Assembly (NCBI GenBank): GCA_937890765.1
Contig: CALADQ010000020.1
Location: 1 to 64,000, forward strand
DNA: 64,000 nucleotides
Source of the DNA: an uncultured Candidatus Neoarthromitus sp.
GTDB taxonomy: Bacteria; Bacillota; Clostridia; Clostridiales; Clostridiaceae
Reading direction: 5' to 3'
Part shown: positions 35,619 to 44,443 of the stretch, one piece after another
Numbering within the stretch: the first letter of the stretch is position 1
Layout of the letters: each line of letters opens with the position of its first letter
Program-made: the position numbers and the translations under genes
Notes under the pieces: model-generated
Seen by the model: only the letters and a program-made list of their open reading frames with translations
What the model was told of the DNA's origin: nothing
Database searches by the model: none

Positions 35619-37496
35619 TTGTATTTTCCACAGTTGAAATTTATGTTTAAAGATTTAGTATTCATAATTGAAAAAAAAGATATATCAAAAGAATTCCTAA
35701 TTAACCTCTTAGTTAACCATAGCGAAATTAAATTCGTATCATTAGTTGGAATTGATTTAAATGGAAACGACACAGACGAAAAAATCCCTTCAGATATTTT
35801 TCTAAACGACATTGATACATTTTTAAATGGATGCGCCGTTCAAACTGATGGTTCTTCAGTTGTATTAACTGGAATCGCAACGTTAAACGATGCAAAAGTA
35901 GATATGGTTATTGATAAAAATTGCAATTGGTTTGTAGATTATAATTTTGAAAACATCGATGATTGTACAAAAAAACCTATTGGTACTTTGAGAATACCAA
36001 GTTTTTTAATTCACAATAACAAATATATAGATTCTCGATCAATTTTAAACAGGTCCGTTGATTATCTAAAAAGAAATATTTTATCTCTTCTTAAAAATAC
36101 CCCTAACTCCCTAAAAAATTTTAAATTTGAAGATATTGATGACGTAATTATAAACACAGCAACAGAGCTAGAATTTTGGGTTAAAACTCCAGAAGAACTA
36201 ATAAATATTGAAGATTTATCAACTTCCCAAGAACTTCATGAACAATATTGGAATATGACAAAAGGAATTGTTAGAACGGCTCTTGAAAATTCTTTAATCA
36301 TGATGGAAAATTACAAACTTGAACCTGAAATGGGACACAAAGAAGTTGGAGGAGTTAAATCTAAAATAGATTTCAATGGAAAATACCACATACTTGAACA
36401 ATTAGAAATAGATTGGAAATATTGTTCCTCTCCAATACAAACTTGCGACAATCTTTTAATTGTTAAAAGCATAATTAAAGAAACATTTAAAAGGCACAAT
36501 TTAGATGTAAATTTTTCCGCTAAACCAATTGAAAAAGTTGCAGGTAACGGTGAGCATCTCCACTACAGTATTTTTTTTAAACTTAAAAACTCTAAAACCA
36601 TAAATATTTTTCACGAAGATGGAAATCAATTTTTAAGTTCAATTGGATATGGTGCATTAATGGGAATTCTTAAAAATTATGAAATAATAAATCCTTTTGT
36701 ATCTAACACAATTGATTCATTAAAAAGATTGAAGCCAGGATTTGAAGCTCCAGTTTGTACTGTAACATCCCTTGGATTATCAAGCGAAATTCCATCAAGA
36801 AATAGGTCAATTTTACTTGCCCTAATTAGAGATTTAAAAAATCCAAAATCCACTCGATTTGAACTTAGGTCTCCAAATCCAAAAACAAATATATACTTGA
36901 CTTTAGCTTCATTAAACATGTGCGTAATTGATGGAATAAAATATTCTATCGATAAAAGCGAAGATTCACTTCTTAAAGAATTATCAAAATCATATGGAGA
37001 ATCGGCTGACTATTTAGAAAAATTTAAAATTTACAGAAGCGAAGAAAATATATTTGAAAAATTTTCTGAGAAAGATAGGAATATGTATTTTGGAAAAAGT
37101 CCTAAGAGCGTTTATGAAAATATGGAAAACCTTTCTTCAAAAAAAATTTCTATACTTTTCAACGAAAATGTTTTTACACAAGAAATTATAAATAGTTTTA
37201 AACTTTCATCATTAGATAGATATGTAATGGAAATTAATCATCGACTTCTTCCTAAATACAAAAAAGACATTGAGCAATTAATAAATAATATTGATTTAAA
37301 AACGAAACTTCTTTCGCTTACGAATATAATGGCAAAAGAAATTAATTTCAAAATATTTCACGATACTTTCGAGCACATAAGTTTGTATTCTCAAATTAAG
37401 GACTCAATAAAACATGGAGACATAAAAAAAGTTTCCTTACTTCACATGGAAATTGAAAATTTATTGGATATTTTAAAAAATATTTGCTCATTATAA
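35619..37496 (+). CDS. Large glutamine synthetase-family protein
   Basis: A protein of about 625 residues. The N-terminal beta-grasp-like part (EIKFVSLVGIDLNGND) is followed by the catalytic barrel: NTATELEFWVKTP (metal Glu), EPEMGHKEVGGVKSKIDF, the ATP/metal motif KVAGNGEHLHYSIF, and SRFELRSPNP-like STRFELRSPNPKTN. The last 120 residues are a helical extension beyond the standard enzyme. It probably makes Gln from Glu and ammonia, though long variants may use other amines. Start selection is uncertain: AAGGAGG at 35596-35602 is 16 bases from the TTG used here, an ATG lies at 35643, and an in-frame ATA lies 4 bases from the site. Confidence 0.82.
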   Translation: MYFPQLKFMFKDLVFIIEKKDISKEFLINLLVNHSEIKFVSLVGIDLNGNDTDEKIPSDIFLNDIDTFLNGCAVQTDGSSVVLTGIATLNDAKVDMVIDKNCNWFVDYNFENIDDCTKKPIGTLRIPSFLIHNNKYIDSRSILNRSVDYLKRNILSLLKNTPNSLKNFKFEDIDDVIINTATELEFWVKTPEELINIEDLSTSQELHEQYWNMTKGIVRTALENSLIMMENYKLEPEMGHKEVGGVKSKIDFNGKYHILEQLEIDWKYCSSPIQTCDNLLIVKSIIKETFKRHNLDVNFSAKPIEKVAGNGEHLHYSIFFKLKNSKTINIFHEDGNQFLSSIGYGALMGILKNYEIINPFVSNTIDSLKRLKPGFEAPVCTVTSLGLSSEIPSRNRSILLALIRDLKNPKSTRFELRSPNPKTNIYLTLASLNMCVIDGIKYSIDKSEDSLLKELSKSYGESADYLEKFKIYRSEENIFEKFSEKDRNMYFGKSPKSVYENMENLSSKKISILFNENVFTQEIINSFKLSSLDRYVMEINHRLLPKYKKDIEQLINNIDLKTKLLSLTNIMAKEINFKIFHDTFEHISLYSQIKDSIKHGDIKKVSLLHMEIENLLDILKNICSL

Positions 37497-37526
37497 AAGC
37501 CTCAGCTTAACGCTAAGGCTTTTCTT
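37494..37526. terminator. Bidirectional terminator
   Basis: AAAAGCCTcAGC-loop-GCTaAGGCTTTTC between the convergent glutamine synthetase and P-type ATPase genes. Confidence 0.88.
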
Positions 37527-39381
37527 TATTTTTACAAAAATTTAACGCTCTAATAGAATTTAAAATCGCTATAAATGAAACTCCCACATCTGCAAAAACC
37601 GCGTGCCACATACTAGCAATTCCAAAAGCGCTTAGTGCTAAAACTAAAAACTTAACACCTAAAGACAAAATTATATTTTGTTTAACTATTTTTATTGTAT
37701 TTTTAGAAACTTCAATTGCCGTGTTAACTTTATAAATATCATCATCCATAATAACAACATCTGAAGCTTCAATCGCTGCATCTGAACCTATTGAACCCAT
37801 AGAAATTCCAATATCTGCTCTCATTAAAACTGGAGCATCATTTATTCCATCTCCAACAAATACCAATGAAGATTTGTCCTTAATATTTGACAAAAGTTCT
37901 TCAAGCTTACTAACTTTTTGAGAAGGTAGAAGTTGTGCATAAAATTCATTTATATTTAATTTTTTAGAAATTCCCTCTCCAACTTTTTGGTTATCTCCTG
38001 TTAACATTACAACTTTTTCAACAGAATTTTTATCTTTAAGATCCCTAATAGTTTTAAACGAATTTTCTTTTAACTCATCTGAAATTAAAATATAACCTAA
38101 ATATTTAGAATTTAAAGATACGTGAACAACAGTTCCAAAAAAATCTATTTTTTCGTAGTCAACTCCAAAGTCTTCCATCAATCTATGATTTCCCACGCAA
38201 ATTTTATTTCCATCAAGATTTGATTGAATTCCCTTTCCCTCAATTTCATTTACATCATTAATTCTACTTAAATCTAATTCTTTTCCAAAAGTCTTTTTTA
38301 TCGAATCCGCTATTGGATGAGAAGAAAAGGCTTCAGCATAAGAAGCGACTTCTAAAATTTCTTCTTCACTACAATTATTTGATTTTATTTTTACGATTTC
38401 AAAATTTCCTTTTGTTAAAGTTCCAGTTTTATCAAAAACAACTGTGGACGTTCGTGAAAGAGCTTCTAAATAATTACTTCCCTTTATTAAAATTCCTAAT
38501 TTAGATGCTCCACCTAATCCTCCAAAAAAACCTAAAGGGATGGATATAACTAAAGCACACGGACATGAAATAACTAAAAAGGCACAAGCCCGTCTAATGT
38601 AATCACTAAACGTAGCTCCCTCAATTAAAATTGGAGGAATTATAGCCAAAGATAAGGCCAAAAAAACAACAATAGGTGTATATATTTTTGAAAATTTTGT
38701 TATAAAATTTTCTGCCTTTGATTTTTTATTACTTGCATTTTCAACTAAATCTAAAATCTTAGATACGGTAGACTCTTTAAATTTTTTTGTAACCTCAAGA
38801 GTTAAAACTCCATTTTTACTTATGCAACCACTTAATACTTCATCATTAAATTTAACATTCTTAGGAAGAGATTCTCCAGTTAAAGGAGAAGTATCAATCA
38901 TTCCTTCTCCTTCCACAACTCTACCATCTAAAGGAACTTTCTCTCCAGATTTAACCAAAATAAAATCTCCAACTTCAACTTTGATAGGATTAACTTTTAA
39001 AATTTCTTCTCCCTTTTTCAAATTAGCATAATCAGCTCTTATATTCATGAGATCTTTAATTGAACGTCTTGTTTTATGAACAGCTCTATGTTGAAATTCT
39101 TCTCCTATTTGATAAAGCCACATAACCATTACACCTTCAGCATATTGAGAAGTTACAAAAGCTCCTGTAGTAGCTAAAGACATAAGAAAATTCTCATCTA
39201 AAAATTTAATTTTAAAAATATTTTTTAAAGCTTTAATTAATATATCGACTCCGATTATTAAATAGGAAATCAAATAAAATACAAATTCCAATTGAGAATT
39301 TAAATTAAATAAAACTGGTATTAAAAAAATTATCAAACTTAAAATTAATCTTACCTTGATATTTACAAAAATCCTATTCAA
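37513..39381 (-). CDS. Zinc/cadmium-exporting P1B-type ATPase (ZntA/CadA-like)
   Basis: A 622-residue heavy-metal ATPase. Order: membrane helices, actuator (MIDTSPLTGESLP), the CPC metal site (VISCPCALVISIP), phosphorylation motif (VFDKTGTLTKG), the SHPIADSI nucleotide motif, hinge FVGDGINDAPVL, and a final helix pair with SLGVKFLVLAL and FADVGVS. The CPC plus late Lys/Asp arrangement is that of Zn/Cd/Pb exporters. It has no N-terminal heavy-metal-associated domain. The start is TTG after GGAGGAGG. Its promoter carries two operator copies shared with the divergent ArsR gene. Confidence 0.9.
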   Translation of the reverse strand: MNRIFVNIKVRLILSLIIFLIPVLFNLNSQLEFVFYLISYLIIGVDILIKALKNIFKIKFLDENFLMSLATTGAFVTSQYAEGVMVMWLYQIGEEFQHRAVHKTRRSIKDLMNIRADYANLKKGEEILKVNPIKVEVGDFILVKSGEKVPLDGRVVEGEGMIDTSPLTGESLPKNVKFNDEVLSGCISKNGVLTLEVTKKFKESTVSKILDLVENASNKKSKAENFITKFSKIYTPIVVFLALSLAIIPPILIEGATFSDYIRRACAFLVISCPCALVISIPLGFFGGLGGASKLGILIKGSNYLEALSRTSTVVFDKTGTLTKGNFEIVKIKSNNCSEEEILEVASYAEAFSSHPIADSIKKTFGKELDLSRINDVNEIEGKGIQSNLDGNKICVGNHRLMEDFGVDYEKIDFFGTVVHVSLNSKYLGYILISDELKENSFKTIRDLKDKNSVEKVVMLTGDNQKVGEGISKKLNINEFYAQLLPSQKVSKLEELLSNIKDKSSLVFVGDGINDAPVLMRADIGISMGSIGSDAAIEASDVVIMDDDIYKVNTAIEVSKNTIKIVKQNIILSLGVKFLVLALSAFGIASMWHAVFADVGVSFIAILNSIRALNFCKNKEKP

Positions 39382-39428
39382 ATTTATTTTCCTCCTCCAA
39401 ATAAAAATATAAATTTTACAAGCAAATA

Positions 39429-39448
39429 TTTGATCAATTATTCAATTG
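39429..39448. promoter_or_regulatory. ArsR-type operator, copy A
   Basis: TTTGATCAATTATTCAATTG, an imperfect dyad differing at one position from copy B. It lies just downstream of the ATPase -10, in the predicted initial transcribed region, 34 bases (about three helical turns) from copy B. Confidence 0.65.
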
Positions 39449-39456
39449 TATTATAA

Positions 39457-39486
39457 ATTATATTTGAGCAATTATTCAATTGTCAA
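39457..39486 (-). promoter_or_regulatory. Promoter of the zinc-exporter gene
   Basis: Minus strand TTGACA, 18-base spacer, TATAAT: both hexamers perfect. The spacer is filled by operator copy B. Confidence 0.82.
39463..39482. promoter_or_regulatory. ArsR-type operator, copy B
   Basis: TTTGAGCAATTATTCAATTG, lying in the spacer between -35 and -10 of the ATPase promoter, where repressor binding would exclude RNA polymerase. Confidence 0.7.
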
Positions 39487-39552
39487 TTAATCTTAGAAAT
39501 TGTATTCTATTATGATTAGTAGTAATTTATATTTTTATACTATTAACATTAT

Positions 39553-39582
39553 TTGACATTTGTTCAATTTTTCAACTATAAT
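39553..39582 (+). promoter_or_regulatory. Promoter of the arsR-family repressor gene
   Basis: TTGACA, 18-base spacer, TATAAT, about 64 bases before the repressor start codon. The spacer holds operator copy C. Confidence 0.8.
39559..39578. promoter_or_regulatory. ArsR-type operator, copy C
   Basis: TTTGTTCAATTTTTCAACTA, matching the TTTGA-CAATTATTCAA pattern of copies A and B and centred in the repressor's own promoter spacer. It implies autoregulation. Confidence 0.6.
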
Positions 39583-39645
39583 TTAAATTAAGTTTAGGTT
39601 TATTATACAAAATACACTACTCGATATTATTTGGAGGTATTACTT

Positions 39646-39948
39646 TTGATTAAAAAAAATATCTCAAATTTTAAAAACGTAAATCTTCTTTCTAATTTTT
39701 TTAAAGTAATGGGTGACACCACAAGACTTCAACTGTTAATCACTTTACAAAATGGAGAACTTTGTGTGTCTGAGTTATCAAAAATTTTAGACATGACACT
39801 GTCGGCTATATCACATCAACTTAAAATTTTAAAAATGGCTCATTTAGTAAAATCTAGAAAAGAAGGAAAAGCTGTTTATTATTCGCTAGATGATGATCAC
39901 ATATACGAAGTTTTGGAAAAATCAATTGAACATATTGAAGAAAAATAA
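39646..39948 (+). CDS. ArsR/SmtB-family zinc-responsive repressor (CzrA-like)
   Basis: About 100 residues. The winged helix (FFKVMGDTTRLQLLITLQNG, LCVSELSKILDMTLSAISHQ) is followed by a last helix with the alpha5 metal motif D-x-H-x10-H-x2-E (DDHIYEVLEKSIEHIEE). That motif senses Zn or Co in SmtB/CzrA proteins. The second cysteine of the CadC alpha3 site is absent (ELCVSEL), which argues against Cd/Pb sensing. The start is TTG with GGAGG 8 bases upstream; an earlier in-frame TTG overlaps the binding site. It diverges from the P1B ATPase it presumably controls. Confidence 0.88.
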   Translation: MIKKNISNFKNVNLLSNFFKVMGDTTRLQLLITLQNGELCVSELSKILDMTLSAISHQLKILKMAHLVKSRKEGKAVYYSLDDDHIYEVLEKSIEHIEEK

Positions 39949-39984
39949 ATCCTTATGTTTGTACATCATAAGGATTTATTTTTT
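39947..39984 (+). terminator. Terminator after the ArsR-family gene
   Basis: AAATCCTTATG-loop-CATAAGGATTTATTTTTT, starting at the repressor stop codon. Confidence 0.85.
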
Positions 39985-39988
39985 AAAT

Positions 39989-41032
39989 CTATTTATCTTT
40001 AAATTTATATTTGATTACGTAATACATAAAAATGAAACTTAAAAAACCAAAAAACGGATATAATACAGAAATGAGTTTTGAAAATCCAAAAATAGATATA
40101 GGAATTGATACAATCATTACTAAAAGTATACTTTTAAATGTTGTAATATTTAGTTTATTGGATAAACTTTTTCCTAAAGAATACAAACTTGAGGTTTCAG
40201 TAGAAAGCATTTCAAACCATATTAAAATTAATATTAAAACCTGAAGAGGTTTTCCAAATATTTTTGATACATACAAAAGCGGTATATCGTAATTCCCACT
40301 ATAAGGCATGTTAATCAAAATTAAATAATTTATAATTAAACTTATTAAAACTAAGAAAAACGAACCTAATATAATTCCTCTCTTAAAATTTTTTTCAGAA
40401 TTTTCAACCGATAAAGGTGCAAGCACTCCAGAAGCACTTAATATATTAAATCCTCCATACAAAAAACTAGATAATATGATGTTATTGTGCATTTTGATTT
40501 CGTTTTTCACTGTATTAACAACAACAGATGATGAAATATTTATTGGAGATGAAAATAGCTCAAACATTACAAACATTGAAAATATCACAAATATCATAAT
40601 AGGAACGCTTATTGCATTTAAAACAAAAATTCCATTCATATTAAATTTTAATATGAAAATTGTTATGACTATCATTAAAAACGTACCGTAAATTTTGTTA
40701 ATCGAAAAAAATTGACTAATTATAGATCCGCTTGCCGCGAAAATTATTGAAGATGAAAACAAATAATACATTGAAGTAAATAAATTTAAAATTTTACCAA
40801 TAAAATTGGGACAAATTTCATTGATTAACAAATTATATGAAGATAAATTTCTCTTTTTAGAAATATTCCATATCATTTTTCCTACGACTATATACATAAT
40901 AAAACAAATTATAAATCCAAAAAAACTTTTCGTTCCATAAACAGAAAAAAATTGGTAAATTTCTTTTCCCGATGCAAGTCCTGCCCCAACTACTGTTCCT
41001 ATGAATATAGATGCTATTTTAAATACGCTCAC
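39989..41032 (-). CDS. YkvI-family membrane transporter-like protein
   Basis: About 347 residues with ten or so membrane helices. The first helix reads IASIFIGTVVGAGLASGKEIYQFF; this GAG-ASGKE signature marks the YkvI family, distantly related to LeuT-fold amino-acid transporters. Substrate unknown. A GTG at 41044 opens the frame, but GGGGA favours the GTG at 41032. It diverges from the radical SAM gene and converges on the ArsR-type gene. Confidence 0.78.
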   Translation of the reverse strand: MSVFKIASIFIGTVVGAGLASGKEIYQFFSVYGTKSFFGFIICFIMYIVVGKMIWNISKKRNLSSYNLLINEICPNFIGKILNLFTSMYYLFSSSIIFAASGSIISQFFSINKIYGTFLMIVITIFILKFNMNGIFVLNAISVPIMIFVIFSMFVMFELFSSPINISSSVVVNTVKNEIKMHNNIILSSFLYGGFNILSASGVLAPLSVENSEKNFKRGIILGSFFLVLISLIINYLILINMPYSGNYDIPLLYVSKIFGKPLQVLILILIWFEMLSTETSSLYSLGKSLSNKLNITTFKSILLVMIVSIPISIFGFSKLISVLYPFFGFLSFIFMYYVIKYKFKDK

Positions 41033-41140
41033 AAAATTCCCCACAAAAAACTCACTACCTTTTTTATAATATATTTAATTTTTATTTTTTTTTTGTTAGA
41101 ATATTACTCTATTATTTTTTTGAAAGGAAACTTCAACATT

Positions 41141-42061
41141 ATGTGGGGAGATAAACCATACTACTCTTTAGATTACTTTTTCAAACAAAAATTTGGTGAA
41201 AAAATAATAAAAATAACTTTAAATGGTGGATTCACATGTCCTAATAGAGATGGGAAAATCGCCTTAGGCGGCTGTACATTTTGTTCTAGTGAGGGCTCTG
41301 GAGAATTCGCTGGAAATAAACTAAAATCAATTACAGAACAATTTCAAGATCAAAAAATAATAATGAGACGGAAATGGAAATCTAACAAATATATTGCCTA
41401 TTTTCAGGCATACACAAATACATACGCACCAATTAACAAATTAAAAAAACTTTACGACGAAGCGCTAAATCAAAATGGTGTTGTTGGTCTATCAATTGGA
41501 ACTAGGCCTGATTGTTTATCAGATGAAGTTTTAAATCTTCTATGCGAATACAACAAAAAAACTTTTTTAATGGTTGAATTAGGACTTCAAAGTTCAAAAA
41601 AAGAAACTGGAATTTTAATAAATAGAGGACACGATATTAAATGCTTTGAAGATGGTGTTAAAAAATTAAGAGAAAGAAATATTTATGTAGTTTCTCATGT
41701 AATTTTTGGATTTCCAAATGAAACAAAATATGACATGATTGAAACCGTTAAATTTATAAATAACTTGGATATTCAAGGAGTAAAATATCATCTTTTATAC
41801 ATAGTTAAAAATTCTACTCTCTTTGAACAATACAAAAAAGATCCTTCAATTTATAAATTAACTAAAGATGACTACATAGAGATTTTAGGTGAAGCCATAT
41901 GTTTAACAAATCCTGAAATTGTAATTCATAGAATAACTGGAGATGCAAAAAGAGAAGATATTGTTGAACCTATGTGGAGCATAAAAAAATGGGAACTTCT
42001 AAATGAAATACATAAATATTTAAAAGAGCAAAATATATACCAAGGTAAACATTTTCACTAA
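41141..42061 (+). CDS. YhcC-type radical SAM protein
   Basis: About 306 residues. The N-terminus KIITLNGGFTCPNRDG-type sequence (ITLNGGFTCPNRDGKIALGG) leads into GGCTFCSSEGSGEF, giving the cluster cysteines of the TIGR01212/YhcC branch of radical SAM proteins. ELGLQSSKKETGILINRGHD and VSHVIFGFPNETKYDM are also family motifs. The reaction is unknown. The frame stays open for 63 codons upstream (from 40952), but that part overlaps the YkvI gene antisense and is not conserved-looking; the ATG at 41141 has AAAGGAAA upstream. Confidence 0.85.
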   Translation: MWGDKPYYSLDYFFKQKFGEKIIKITLNGGFTCPNRDGKIALGGCTFCSSEGSGEFAGNKLKSITEQFQDQKIIMRRKWKSNKYIAYFQAYTNTYAPINKLKKLYDEALNQNGVVGLSIGTRPDCLSDEVLNLLCEYNKKTFLMVELGLQSSKKETGILINRGHDIKCFEDGVKKLRERNIYVVSHVIFGFPNETKYDMIETVKFINNLDIQGVKYHLLYIVKNSTLFEQYKKDPSIYKLTKDDYIEILGEAICLTNPEIVIHRITGDAKREDIVEPMWSIKKWELLNEIHKYLKEQNIYQGKHFH

Positions 42062-42143
42062 ATTCCCTCGATATTGATTTTAATTTTAGAATTGTGTATA
42101 CTTTCCTTGTCAAAAACATTTTTATTTTAATGGAGGATTAAAA

Positions 42144-42695
42144 TTGAAAAACTCTTCTTTATCTATTAAAAAAATTGTAGCGATCGGTATTGGAGCAGCG
42201 GTATTTTTAGTTCTTGGACGATTTGGTTCAATTCCAATTGGAATTCCAAATGTTAATCTTGAAATTGCATATGCATTTTTAGCATTAATGGCTGTTATTT
42301 ACGGTCCTTTTTCAGGTTTTTTGATTGGATTCATTGGTCATTCTTTAAAAGACATGTTATTCTATGGAACTCCTTGGTTTAGTTGGGTAATATCATCTGC
42401 AATTGTTGGTTTAATTATAGGACTTAGTAAGAATTTTATAAAGTTAGAAAGTTTTAGTAGAAGACAAATTTTTAGATTTAATATATTTCAAATAATAGCA
42501 AACCTAATTTCTTGGGTTGTAATAGCTCCTTCTTTGGATATTTTAATATATTCAGAACCTGTAAACAAAGTTTTTTTACAAGGAATAGTTTCTTCAATTA
42601 CAAATAGTTTAACTGTTGGTATAATTGGAACAGGTCTTGTAATTTTATATTCTAAATCTCTTGTAAAAAAAGGAAGCCTATCTAAAGAATCTTAA
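42144..42695 (+). CDS. ECF transporter substrate-binding (S) component, UPF0397 family
   Basis: A 183-residue membrane protein with about five or six helices. Family motifs: VLGRFGSIPIGIPNVNLEIAYAFLAL, YGPFSGFLIGFIGHSLKDM and YGTPWFSWVISSAIVGLIIG. UPF0397 proteins are S components of energy-coupling factor transporters; the substrate is not settled. The start is TTG after TGGAGG. The fused ATPase and EcfT genes follow directly, making a self-contained transporter. The 80 bases upstream are too short for a typical vitamin riboswitch. Confidence 0.88.
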   Translation: MKNSSLSIKKIVAIGIGAAVFLVLGRFGSIPIGIPNVNLEIAYAFLALMAVIYGPFSGFLIGFIGHSLKDMLFYGTPWFSWVISSAIVGLIIGLSKNFIKLESFSRRQIFRFNIFQIIANLISWVVIAPSLDILIYSEPVNKVFLQGIVSSITNSLTVGIIGTGLVILYSKSLVKKGSLSKES

Positions 42696-42733
42696 AATAA
42701 ATTTTCCAAAAAAATCAGAGGTAACCACTTAAA

Positions 42734-44443
42734 ATGAAAAATAAATTAATAGAATTTAAGAATTTTAGTTTTAAATATAATTCACAGAAAGATTATACGC
42801 TCAAAAATATTAATTTAACTATTTACGAAGGTGAAAAAATTCTAATACTCGGAGAATCTGGATGTGGTAAAAGTACATTGTGTAACACTCTTAATGGTCT
42901 TGTTCCGTTTTTTTACGATGGAAAAATTGAAGGAAGTTTGAAAATAAATGGAAAAGAAACTAGAGAAATGTCCATTTTTGAAATATCAAAAATCGTAGGA
43001 ACTGTTCTTCAAGATCCTGATAACCAATTTATTGGATTAACTGCTGCAGAAGATATTGCATTTAAATTAGAAAATCTTTGCATTCCAAATGAAATTATGA
43101 AAGAACAAGTTATGGAAATTTCAAATTTAGTTGAAATGGAAAATTTTTTAAGCTCAAATCCTCATAGTCTATCAGGCGGACAAAAACAAAGAGTTACTTT
43201 AGGTGGAGCTATTATAGATGATATAAATATTTTGATTTTTGATGAGCCTTTAGCGAGTTTAGATCCTAGAACTTCTGAAAATACAATAAATTTAATAGAT
43301 TCAATAAAAAGAAAAACAAATAAAACTATTATAATTATTGAACACAGATTGGAAGAAGTTTTAAAATTAAAATTAGATAGAATTATTTTGCTAAATAATG
43401 GCGAAATATGTTTCGATGGCGATCCAAATAAACTTTTATGCTCTTCACTTCTTAAAGATTGTGGAATAAGAGAACCTATTTATTTAACTGCTCTTAAATA
43501 TTCTGGCGTAAAAATTTCTGAAAATTTAAATCCTCAAACTATTTCTCTTTTGGAGTTAAATAATTCTGCAGAGGATTTTAAAAATTTCTATTCAAATTTA
43601 AAATTTGATTCCAAATTTCAAAATGACAAAAAGCCAATTCTTAAATGTCAAAATATAAATTTCTCCTACGATGGTAACAAAAAAATATTAAACAATGTTT
43701 CATTTGAAGTTTATGAAAATGAACTTTTGTGCATAGCTGGAAAAAATGGTGCTGGAAAATCTACTATTTCAAAAATCATGTGCGGATTTTTGAAAAATGT
43801 AGAAGGTAAAATATTTTTTGGTTATGAAGATATTTCTAACTACACGATTTTTCAACGTTCAAAAATAATTGGATACGTTATGCAAAATCCTAATCAAATG
43901 ATAAGTCACAACATGGTCTTTGACGAAGTAGCTTTTGCTTTGAGAAATTTAAATATTCCAGAAAATAAAATCAAAGAAAAGGTGAATGAGGTTTTAAAAA
44001 TTTGTAATTTGTACTCAATGAGAAATTGGCCTATATCTGCTTTAAGTTTTGGACAAAAAAGAAGAGTTACCATAGCATCTATTTTGATTATGAATCCAAA
44101 AATAATAATTTTGGACGAGCCTACAGCTGGACAAGACTTTAAACACTATTCTCAAATCATGGAATTTATAAAAAGTCTTACTCATCACGGCATAACTGCT
44201 ATAATGATAACTCACGATATGTATCTTCTTCTTGAATACGCAGATAGATGTATTGTTCTATCAAATGGTGAAAAAATTGGCGACGATTTCCCATCAAAAA
44301 TTTTGTCGAATAACGAAATTACAAAACGTGCTAATTTAAAACAAACTTCTCTTCATGACCTTTCAATAAAATTTGGAATGGATAATAGCGAAAATTTTAT
44401 AAATAAATTTATAAATTACGATAGGAGTATTCGAAACAAATGA
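42734..44443 (+). CDS. ECF transporter fused double ATPase (EcfA-EcfA')
   Basis: A 569-residue protein with two ABC ATPase domains. Domain 1 (residues 1-240): Walker A LGESGCGKST, signature LSGGQKQRV, Walker B LIFDEPLAS. Domain 2 (about 295-540): Walker A GKNGAGKST, signature LSFGQKRRV with an altered serine-glycine pair, Walker B IILDEPTAGQD. It powers the ECF module with the S component upstream and EcfT downstream. Its stop overlaps the EcfT start by ATGA, indicating coupling. Confidence 0.93.
   Translation: MKNKLIEFKNFSFKYNSQKDYTLKNINLTIYEGEKILILGESGCGKSTLCNTLNGLVPFFYDGKIEGSLKINGKETREMSIFEISKIVGTVLQDPDNQFIGLTAAEDIAFKLENLCIPNEIMKEQVMEISNLVEMENFLSSNPHSLSGGQKQRVTLGGAIIDDINILIFDEPLASLDPRTSENTINLIDSIKRKTNKTIIIIEHRLEEVLKLKLDRIILLNNGEICFDGDPNKLLCSSLLKDCGIREPIYLTALKYSGVKISENLNPQTISLLELNNSAEDFKNFYSNLKFDSKFQNDKKPILKCQNINFSYDGNKKILNNVSFEVYENELLCIAGKNGAGKSTISKIMCGFLKNVEGKIFFGYEDISNYTIFQRSKIIGYVMQNPNQMISHNMVFDEVAFALRNLNIPENKIKEKVNEVLKICNLYSMRNWPISALSFGQKRRVTIASILIMNPKIIILDEPTAGQDFKHYSQIMEFIKSLTHHGITAIMITHDMYLLLEYADRCIVLSNGEKIGDDFPSKILSNNEITKRANLKQTSLHDLSIKFGMDNSENFINKFINYDRSIRNK

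Noticed and set aside
40952..41140. 63-codon N-terminal extension of the radical SAM protein
   Set aside because: It overlaps the YkvI-like gene antisense, is hydrophobic and unlike the family; the ATG at 41141 gives the standard N-terminus.
42062..42143. Possible vitamin riboswitch before the ECF S component
   Set aside because: Only 80 bases are available and I see no conserved aptamer elements.
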